In this document: positions 16,234-21,844 of the stretch, piece by piece
Layout of the letters: each line of letters begins with the position of its first letter
Position numbering within the stretch: the stretch's first letter is position 1
DNA from: DASTCC01 sp035711465
Lineage (GTDB): Bacteria > Acidobacteriota > Vicinamibacteria > Vicinamibacterales > SCN-69-37
Assembly (NCBI GenBank): GCA_035711465.1
Contig: DASTCC010000299.1
Location: 1-25,336, forward strand
Direction: 5' to 3'
Length of the DNA stretch: 25,336 nucleotides
Notes under the pieces: generated by a model
What the model saw: the letters and a program-made list of their open reading frames with translations, nothing else
Told to the model about the DNA's origin: nothing
Database searches by the model: none
Translations under genes and position numbers: made by a program

Positions 16234-16262
16234 TTGACCCGGCCCGTCCTCAGGTCTACAAC
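16234..16262 (+). promoter_or_regulatory. Predicted sigma70-type promoter for the tyrosinase-HEAT-SCO genes
   Basis: TTGACC (16234-16239) and TACAAC (16257-16262) are separated by exactly 17 bases, matching 5/6 and 4/6 of the sigma70 consensus. Transcription would begin near 16269, leaving a short leader with AAAGG (16278-16282) before the ATG at 16293. The promoter lies in the 134 nt gap between divergent genes and helps decide the tyrosinase start, because upstream TTG or GTG codons at 16212-16217 would precede it. Confidence 0.5.
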
Positions 16263-16292
16263 TGGCTCGGGATCTCGAAAGGCGGCTGCGGC

Positions 16293-17516
16293 ATGACCGT
16301 GGACTTCCAGATCAACAACAGCGCCGACCCTCTGGCGCGGTTCGTCGGTTGGGCGCCGGCGCCGTGCCGTCTGCGGATGACCAATCCGGCCGGCGCGACC
16401 TCGCCGGCCGTCCAGGTCCGCATCACCAGCACCTCGGCGGCCGGCGGCGGCGGCGGCGTCGGGGTCGCGGCCCCCGGCGGCGCCTTCTCGAACAGCGTGA
16501 CGCTGACCGTGCCGACGAACGGCGCATCCGTGCCGTTCTTCATCGCCGGACGGTTCGGCAGTCCGAGCGCCAACATCGGCGACGTCGGCGTCGAAGGGCG
16601 CGTCGGGCCGGCGCTCGTCGGATCGACGTCGTTGATGGTGCGGATCCGCAAGAACGCGAACCAGCTCACGGCGGCCGAACGCGACCGGCTCGTCGCCGCG
16701 TTCGCACAGCTCAACAACCAGGGCCTGGGACGATTCACCGACTTTCGCGACATGCACACCTCGGCGGGGTCCTCGCAGGGGCACGGCGCGCCCGGGTTCC
16801 TGCCGTGGCATCGCGCCTACCTCCTCGATCTCGAGCGCGAGCTGCAGGCGATCGATCCGAGCATCGCGCTGCCGTACTGGCGCTTCGACCAGCCGGCGCC
16901 GAATCTGTTCACGCGCGATTACTTCGGCGAGTCCGACGAGAACGGGACGGTCCGGTTCGGCGCCGCCAATCCACTGCAGTTCTGGCGCACCGACGGCGTC
17001 CAGGGCATCACCCGTCAGCCGTTCTTTCCCACCAACGCGGCGCCCTCGGGCCTTCGCAGCGAGGCGCAGACGCTGGCGCTCGGGAGTCAGTACGCGGCGT
17101 TCCGGACGCTGGAGTTCAATCCGCACGGGTCGGCGCACACGAGCTTCGACGGGTTCATCTCGAGCATCGACACCGCCGCGCGCGATCCGCTCTTCTTCCT
17201 GCTGCACTGCAACGTCGATCGTCTGTGGGCGAAGTGGCAGCGCCAGTTCGGCCGCTTCGACGCGTCGCAGCCGGCGTCGTTCGAGAACTCGGCCGGCTTT
17301 CCGGTCGGCCATCGCCTCGCCGACACGATGTGGCCATGGAACGGCATCACCGGCGGATCGCGGCCGCCAACGGCTCCCGGCGGTGCGCTGGCGACGTCGC
17401 CCTGCGTTGCCGCGCCCGGCGCTCAGCCCCGCGTTGCCGACGCGCTCGACTATCAGGGACGCCTGAACGCCGCCGCGCGCATGGGCTTCGACTACGACGA
17501 CGTGCCGTTCGGATGA
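16293..17516 (+). CDS. Tyrosinase-family type-3 copper protein, 407 aa
   Basis: Members of this family oxidise phenols or o-diphenols at a dinuclear copper site. All six ligand histidines are visible. CuA has H155 (FRDMHTS), H164 and H173 (GHGAPGFLPWHRAYLLDLE, HxxxxxxxxH spacing). CuB has H278 and H282 (NPHGSAHTSFDG) and H305 (DPLFFLLHCNVDRLWAKWQ). Residues 1-115 form a Gly/Ser-rich beta-sandwich-like region ahead of the catalytic domain. No Tat or Sec signal is visible. The ATG at 16293 was chosen because of the upstream promoter and AAAGG at a usable distance; the frame is open to TTG at 16212. It is followed at 22 nt by the HEAT-like gene and then a SCO-like gene, a plausible copper delivery partner. 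Substrate unknown; it could be eCIS-associated cargo or an independent enzyme. Confidence 0.9.
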   Translation: MTVDFQINNSADPLARFVGWAPAPCRLRMTNPAGATSPAVQVRITSTSAAGGGGGVGVAAPGGAFSNSVTLTVPTNGASVPFFIAGRFGSPSANIGDVGVEGRVGPALVGSTSLMVRIRKNANQLTAAERDRLVAAFAQLNNQGLGRFTDFRDMHTSAGSSQGHGAPGFLPWHRAYLLDLERELQAIDPSIALPYWRFDQPAPNLFTRDYFGESDENGTVRFGAANPLQFWRTDGVQGITRQPFFPTNAAPSGLRSEAQTLALGSQYAAFRTLEFNPHGSAHTSFDGFISSIDTAARDPLFFLLHCNVDRLWAKWQRQFGRFDASQPASFENSAGFPVGHRLADTMWPWNGITGGSRPPTAPGGALATSPCVAAPGAQPRVADALDYQGRLNAAARMGFDYDDVPFG

Positions 17517-17538
17517 GGATGGGGCGAGGAGAGACGCC

Positions 17539-18501
17539 ATGAGCAAACGGCGCAGACCGGCGAAACGCGCGAAGCCTCGGCGCGGCGCGACGCGCGGAGC
17601 GAAGCGCGCGCGCTCGCGCGCGTCCAAGCCAGCACGCGAGCGGACGACCCGGCGCGCGAAGAAGGCGGCACCCCGCGCCGGCGAGATGCGACGCGCGATG
17701 GCGACCGCGACGAGCGCGTCGAAGCCGTCGCGCGAACGGGTCGCGGCGATCGCGGATACGCCGGCCGCGATCACCGAGGCGGCGAACCTGCGCCGCATGC
17801 TCGCGGTGCTGCGCGACCGATCCGAGCCGATCGAGGTCCGCCTCGCGGCGCTTCAGGCCCTCCAGGCCGCGAGCTTCGCGGTGGTCGCGTTCGCCGCGCA
17901 TCGCGACAAGTACATCGCCGCGCTGCGGGAGATCGCAACCGATCCGGACGCGGAGCTGCGGCAGCGCGCGCTCGGCATTCTGACGCGCGAGCACGACGGC
18001 TTCGCCGAGAGCAAGCTCATCGAGGGACTGCAGCAGCCGGCACGCGCGTTGGTGCCGCCCGAAAAAGCCTTGCAGCTGCTCAGCGCCGATCCGCACGCCG
18101 CGGCGTACCCGGTGGCGCGCGCGATAGTCGCCAACCCGCCGAGCGACCTTGCCAAGCGGGAAGCGCTGAGGCTGCTCGCGGCCGATCCCAACGCGGCGCC
18201 GCTCTTCGAGGACGTGCTGCGCGACAAGACGCAGCCCGCCGACGCTCGTCAGGTGTCGGCGGCGGCGCTGAACGCGATCGATCCGGCCAAGTATCAGTCG
18301 CACGCGCGGGCGATCGTGCTCGACACCGCCGAATCCGACGAGATGCAGGCGTCGAGCCTCACCGCGCTCACCGAGTTCGGCGATCGCGACGCACTTGCCG
18401 CCGACGACGCGTTGCAGCAGCGCGCCGTCGATCTGACCGCGAGCCGGGCCCAATACGCGCCGGTCGCGGCGCGGCGCTTCATGGCGAAGTATCAGCGCTG
18501 A
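17539..18501 (+). CDS. HEAT-like repeat protein with Arg/Lys-rich N-terminal tail, 320 aa
   Basis: Residues 2-50 are extremely rich in Arg, Lys and Ala (SKRRRPAKRAKPRR, then more basic runs), like a histone-H1-type or nucleic-acid-binding tail. From about residue 75 the protein is all alpha-helical with HEAT-like units (RLAALQALQAASFAVVAF, LREIATDPDAELRQRALGIL, LAKREALRLLAADPNA, SSLTALTEFGDRDAL). Such solenoids usually act as protein-binding scaffolds. The ATG has a clear GAGGAGAG ribosome binding site 6-7 nt upstream. The gene lies between the tyrosinase and SCO-like genes with 22 and 15 nt gaps, so the three form an operon. The next gene also begins with a helical repeat region. Partner and role are unknown; no signal peptide or membrane segment is seen. 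Confidence 0.85.
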   Translation: MSKRRRPAKRAKPRRGATRGAKRARSRASKPARERTTRRAKKAAPRAGEMRRAMATATSASKPSRERVAAIADTPAAITEAANLRRMLAVLRDRSEPIEVRLAALQALQAASFAVVAFAAHRDKYIAALREIATDPDAELRQRALGILTREHDGFAESKLIEGLQQPARALVPPEKALQLLSADPHAAAYPVARAIVANPPSDLAKREALRLLAADPNAAPLFEDVLRDKTQPADARQVSAAALNAIDPAKYQSHARAIVLDTAESDEMQASSLTALTEFGDRDALAADDALQQRAVDLTASRAQYAPVAARRFMAKYQR

Positions 18502-18516
18502 CAACGGAGCGACGCC

Positions 18517-19671
18517 GTGTCCCCGTCCGAGCTCGAGTTCGCGCGCCATGTCGATGCGCTCGCCGCGGATCCGCGCCGTCGCGACGAGCTGCTCGCACTC
18601 GGCCGCGAGAACCACGAGATCTACGCGGGCCACGGCGCCGCGGCGATCGTCCGCATGCGCGGCTGGCTGCTCTGCGCGCTGGCGCGGACGCGAGTCTGTG
18701 AGACGGCCGAGCTCTACGCCCTCGAAGAGCTGGACACCGGCATCGAGCCGTATCTCGTCGCCGCCGCGGCGCGGCTGCTGCGGCAGTCCGACCCGCCGCG
18801 CCCGATGTTCGCGCCGATCGTGCTCCAGGCGATCGCCAACATCCGGTATCGCGACGCGCCGGTCGCGTTCGGTCGCTATGGCGACGATGGCTTGGGCGGG
18901 GAAGCCGGCACCGCGGTGGAGGAGTTACTGACCACGCTGGCGTGGATCGGGCCGTACGCCCGGGACGTGTTGGGTGGCATCGAATCCCTGCATCCGGCGT
19001 CGGGCGGGCTGCCAGCCCGCTATCGGCGCGCAGTCGAACGCGCCATCGCGCGCGCCAAGGCCGGCAAGGTCGAATCCGCGCGGCAAAGTAGATGTTGCTG
19101 CGGCAGCGAGCACGGGCAGGCCGAGACGGTCGAGCACGCCGACGCGGCGATGATCGGATCGGTGACCTTCGAGGATCACGCGGGCGCGCCGGTCGGCTTC
19201 GGCGAGTACTTCCAGGCGACGCCCTCGATCGTGTGCTTCTTCTACACACGCTGCGACAACCCGCTCAAATGCTCGCTCACGATCACGAAGCTCGGCCGCG
19301 TGCAGGAGCTGCTGCGGCAGCGCGGGCTCGAACGCGGGATCCGGACCGCGGCGATCACCTACGACCCCTGGGTCGACACTCCCGATCGCATGCGCCGCTA
19401 CGCCGAAGGCCGCGGCGTGCGACTCTCGGACGATCACCGCATGCTTCGCACGATCGACGGAATGGACGCGGTGCGCCGGTACTTCGAGCTCGGCGTGAAC
19501 TACCACGAGTCGATCGTCAACCGGCACCGGCTCGAGGTCTACGTGCTCGCGGCGGGAGGCGAGATCGTCAGCCGGTTCCTGCGCGTGCACTGGGACGAAG
19601 GCGCGGTCGTCGATCGGGCGATGCAGGAGCTCGCGTCCGCGGATCGAGCCGCGGCACCCGGCAGCCGCTGA
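18517..19671 (+). CDS. Helical-repeat N-terminus fused to SCO1/SenC-like thioredoxin-fold domain, 384 aa
   Basis: SCO proteins bind copper through two cysteines and one histidine and deliver it to copper enzymes or act in redox. Residues about 210-375 match: FFYTRCDNPLKCSLTITKLG has C246 and C252 in the CX5C spacing seen in a subset of SCO-like proteins, and NRHRLEVYVLAAGGEI supplies H337. Residues 1-185 are alpha-helical and HEAT-like (ALEELDTGIEPYLVAAAARL). A CCCGSEH cluster (C193-C195) sits between the domains and may be a second metal site. There is no signal peptide or membrane anchor, unlike classical SCO1. GTG at 18517 has GGAG 7 nt upstream. It closes the tyrosinase operon. Copper delivery to the tyrosinase is inferred from context. 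Confidence 0.85.
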   Translation: MSPSELEFARHVDALAADPRRRDELLALGRENHEIYAGHGAAAIVRMRGWLLCALARTRVCETAELYALEELDTGIEPYLVAAAARLLRQSDPPRPMFAPIVLQAIANIRYRDAPVAFGRYGDDGLGGEAGTAVEELLTTLAWIGPYARDVLGGIESLHPASGGLPARYRRAVERAIARAKAGKVESARQSRCCCGSEHGQAETVEHADAAMIGSVTFEDHAGAPVGFGEYFQATPSIVCFFYTRCDNPLKCSLTITKLGRVQELLRQRGLERGIRTAAITYDPWVDTPDRMRRYAEGRGVRLSDDHRMLRTIDGMDAVRRYFELGVNYHESIVNRHRLEVYVLAAGGEIVSRFLRVHWDEGAVVDRAMQELASADRAAAPGSR

Positions 19672-19977
19672 GCGATCACGGCCCCTGCCGCGTCAGCCCG
19701 AGCGCGACGCACAGCCACGCGATCGCCAGCGATCCGACCGCCACGACACGCTGACAGATCCGTGACTGCTGTCACGATCGACCCCCCGCGCGTCACACCC
19801 GCATGCGCCCCGAAATCGGGTCCAATCTCCACTTCGACGACAAGGACTTCCCGCGGCGGGTGCGGGCAGTCCGGCAGGTCTGAGGTCGAACCGCTGAGTT
19901 CGAAGTTCTAACTTGCGCGAGGAGTGGATAGAATCGCGCCATCCGCATCACCGCATGACCTTTCCCCTGGGGGTTGT
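19672..19977 (+). other. Intergenic region, 306 nt, no supported gene
   Basis: This separates the eCIS/copper genes from the secreted creatininase-like gene. It contains an inverted repeat TGACAG (19752-19757) and CTGTCA (19769-19774) with an 11-base loop and no T-run, so it is a weak terminator or possible operator. A 26-codon frame at 19803-19883 and a minus-strand hydrophobic short frame near 19675-19770 lack supporting signals. A weak promoter-like pair lies at 19906-19934. Confidence 0.5.
19906..19934 (+). promoter_or_regulatory. Weak candidate promoter of the creatininase-like gene
   Basis: TAGAAT (19929-19934) is a good -10 match. The hexamer 17 bases upstream, TTCTAA (19906-19911), is a poor -35 (3/6). 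A transcript would start near 19941, about 37 nt before the ATG. Position and the -10 are the only support. Confidence 0.25.
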
Positions 19978-20961
19978 ATGAAGCGCACCATCGGTGTCCT
20001 GGGCTGTCTCGCGCTGGCCGCGACAGCCGCCACGCCTCTTCTGGCGCAACTCGGCAAGCCGGTCAATGAGGTCGTCGAGCTCGAGCTCCTGACCAACACC
20101 GAGGTCGTCGAGCGGCAGGCCAAGGGCTACATCAACGTCCTCATCGTCAACGGCGGCACCGAAGCGCGCGGCCCGCACAACGTCCTCGGCGGCCATACGA
20201 TCATGTCGCGGGCGACGGCGATCGACGTCGCCAGGGAACTGGGCAACACCCTGGTCGCGCCGGTGATGCCGATCGACGTCGGCGCCACGGGCGTCAGCGA
20301 CAACACCCGCACGCCTGGCGGCATCACCGTGTCCGCCGAGGTCTTCAAGGCGCTGAAGCTCGCCGAGATCGAAAGCATGGTCTGGAACGGCTTCAAGAAC
20401 ATCTTCGTGATGGGCGATCACGGCGGCGGGCAGCGGATGATGGAAGAAGCCGCCAAGGAGATGAGCACCAAGTACGCCGACCGCGGCGTCAAGGTCTACT
20501 ACGTCGGCGATTTCTATTCGAAGTATCAGGACGAGGTGCAGCTCTACCTCTACGAGCACAAGCTGCCGATCGGCGGCCACGGCGCGATGATGGAGACGTC
20601 GAAGATGCTCTTCCTCGAGCCGGCGCCCGGCGTCTACGTCCGCCCGATCTACAAGACGGTGCCCTTCGATCCGGGCAACACGCCGCCGGAGCAGTGGAAG
20701 GCGCAGCGCGATGCGCGGCTCGCGCGCGAAGCGGCGATTGCGGCCGGCCAGGAGCCGCCTCCGCAAGCCGGCCGCGGCGGCGGTCGTGGCGGCGGCCGCG
20801 GTGGTGGCCGTCAGGCCGACCCGAACGCGCCCCCGCGCCTGAACAACGGCCTCACCGGCGACCCGCACCAGTCGACCAAGGCGATCGGCGAAGAATTCCA
20901 GAAGATCGGCGTCCGGGTGACCGTGGCGCAGATCAAGCAGCTGCTCGCGGCGCAGAAATAG
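19978..20961 (+). CDS. Secreted creatininase-family protein with altered metal-site residues, 327 aa
   Basis: The N-terminus is a Sec-type signal peptide (MKRTIGVLGCLALAATAATP, cleavage probably after LLAQ or near it), placing the protein outside the cytoplasm. The creatininase fold is recognised from GGTEARGPHNVLGGHT (residues 59-74), VMPIDVG, and MGDHGGG with H148. Canonical family members have ExHGPHLPxxxD; here the His is Arg (R64) and the Asp is His (H73), so metal binding may differ or be lost. A RGGGRGGGRGGGR low-complexity insert occurs near residue 265. The C-terminus (LTGDPHQSTKAIGEEFQKIG) matches the closing helix of the family, where GDP is followed by AT/STKEKG-like sequence. The ATG at 19978 was chosen because it begins the signal peptide; the frame is open 18 codons further. 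Substrate unknown. Confidence 0.87.
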   Translation: MKRTIGVLGCLALAATAATPLLAQLGKPVNEVVELELLTNTEVVERQAKGYINVLIVNGGTEARGPHNVLGGHTIMSRATAIDVARELGNTLVAPVMPIDVGATGVSDNTRTPGGITVSAEVFKALKLAEIESMVWNGFKNIFVMGDHGGGQRMMEEAAKEMSTKYADRGVKVYYVGDFYSKYQDEVQLYLYEHKLPIGGHGAMMETSKMLFLEPAPGVYVRPIYKTVPFDPGNTPPEQWKAQRDARLAREAAIAAGQEPPPQAGRGGGRGGGRGGGRQADPNAPPRLNNGLTGDPHQSTKAIGEEFQKIGVRVTVAQIKQLLAAQK

Positions 20962-20974
20962 CCCGCGTGAGGCC

Positions 20975-21094
20975 GGCTTGAAGGCCTGGGGCTTGAAGGC
21001 TTGAAGACAGGGCCCGGTTCCGGCCTTCAAGCCCCAGGCCTCCAAGCCTTCAAGCCGACACCTCCAAGCCTTCAAGCCCCACACCTCCAAGCCT
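20975..21094. repeat. Cluster of GGCTTGAAG / CTTCAAGCC inverted and direct repeats
   Basis: The left arm (20975-21006) contains three GGCTTGAAG or close variants. The right arm (21022-21058) contains the complementary CTTCAAGCC units around a shared CCCAGGCC core, with a loop ACAGGGCCCGGTTCC. Further direct copies of ACCTCCAAGCC(TTCAAGCC) continue to 21094. The arms can pair over about 30 bases with small offsets, so the transcript downstream of the creatininase-like gene could form a long hairpin and act as a terminator or stabiliser. There is no long T-run. Confidence 0.8.
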
Positions 21095-21124
21095 GCGACG
21101 CCATTTGTGGCCGGACGCGTCCGC

Positions 21125-21153
21125 TTTTCAACAGTCCCCGCCTGTCATACCAT
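21125..21153 (+). promoter_or_regulatory. Candidate promoter of the DUF305-LVIVD operon
   Basis: TTTTCA (21125-21130) and TACCAT (21148-21153) are spaced by 17 bases, each 4/6 to the sigma70 consensus. Transcription would start near 21160, just ahead of the AAGGAG ribosome binding site (21164-21169) and the ATG at 21179. Confidence 0.35.
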
Positions 21154-21178
21154 TTCCGGTTACAAGGAGCTGGGCGGA

Positions 21179-21844
21179 ATGAAGAAGGTAGTGGCCCGGA
21201 TGGTTCGGTCGGGATCCACGGCGCTGGCGATCGCGCTGGCCGCCGCATGTGTGACCAAGCAGGCACCGGCGACGCCGCCAGCGCAGGCGCCGGCAGGCGC
21301 TGAGACGAAGCGCGCCTATGACTACACGCCGCCACCGCGGCCGGCGCCGAACGAAGGCGACGTTCATTTCATGACCGGCATGATTCCGCATCATGCCCAG
21401 GCGGTGAAGATCGCCGGCTGGTGCGGCACCCACGGCGCCCGCGCCGATCTCAAGATTCTCTGCGAGCGCATCGTCGTCGGCCAGCGCGACGAGATCAAGT
21501 TGATGCAGACGTGGCTGAGCGATCACGGTCTCGAGGTGCCGCCCGCCGACGCCACGCACATGAAGATGAACATGGGCGGCATGGTGCACGACATGCTGAT
21601 GCCGGGCATGCTCACCGACGAGCAGCTCGCCGCGCTCGACAAGGCGCGCGGCGCCGAGTTCGACAAGCTGTTCCTGACCGCGATGATCGCGCATCACGAA
21701 GGCGCGATCACGATGGTCAGGGAGCTCTTCAACACGAAGGGCGCAGGCCAGGACGAGGTCGTGTTCCGATTCGCGTCCGACGTCGAGGCCGATCAGACGA
21801 CGGAAATCGAAGTGATGAAGGAAATGCTCGGAGGAGGACTATGA
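21179..21844 (+). CDS. DUF305 lipoprotein, Met/His-rich, 221 aa
   Basis: The N-terminus is a signal sequence ending ALAIALAAAC with Cys24 as probable lipidation site, followed by a Pro/Ala linker. The DUF305 domain (about residues 58-218) shows its two hallmark His pairs: MIPHHAQAVKIAG (H71, H72) and MIAHHEGAITMV (H172, H173). Between them lies a Met/His-rich stretch (THMKMNMGGMVHDMLMPGM) of the sort linked to copper binding in related DUF305 proteins such as cyanobacterial CopM. The ATG at 21179 has AAGGAG at good spacing and starts the signal peptide. The stop overlaps the next start (ATGA), so the two products are translationally coupled and may act together at the membrane. Periplasmic metal binding is inferred. 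Confidence 0.9.
   Translation: MKKVVARMVRSGSTALAIALAAACVTKQAPATPPAQAPAGAETKRAYDYTPPPRPAPNEGDVHFMTGMIPHHAQAVKIAGWCGTHGARADLKILCERIVVGQRDEIKLMQTWLSDHGLEVPPADATHMKMNMGGMVHDMLMPGMLTDEQLAALDKARGAEFDKLFLTAMIAHHEGAITMVRELFNTKGAGQDEVVFRFASDVEADQTTEIEVMKEMLGGGL

Noticed and set aside
16212..16292. Extended tyrosinase N-terminus from TTG at 16212
   Set aside because: It would start upstream of the TTGACC-N17-TACAAC promoter and lacks a ribosome binding site. ATG at 16293 has AAAGG and the promoter in the right place. This stays uncertain because the extension is open.
14713..16296. 527-codon + strand open frame opposite the DUF4157-OmpA gene
   Set aside because: The translation shows no domain. The minus strand has the HELTH, DUF4157 and OmpA-like motifs, so the + frame is a shadow.
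19675..19770. Minus-strand short hydrophobic frame (contains VVAVGSLAIAWLCVALGLT before a stop)
   Set aside because: It could encode a single-helix membrane peptide, but it is only about 30 codons, has no ATG or convincing ribosome binding site, and no known relative that I can recall.
19803..19883. 26-codon + strand frame starting MRPEIGSNLHF
   Set aside because: Too short, no ribosome binding site, and located in a gap with other promoter-like sequence. Not supportable as a gene.
20975..21094. CRISPR array
   Set aside because: Repeats occur in both orientations, are under 12 bases, and the intervening bases are too short and themselves repetitive. No cas genes are present.
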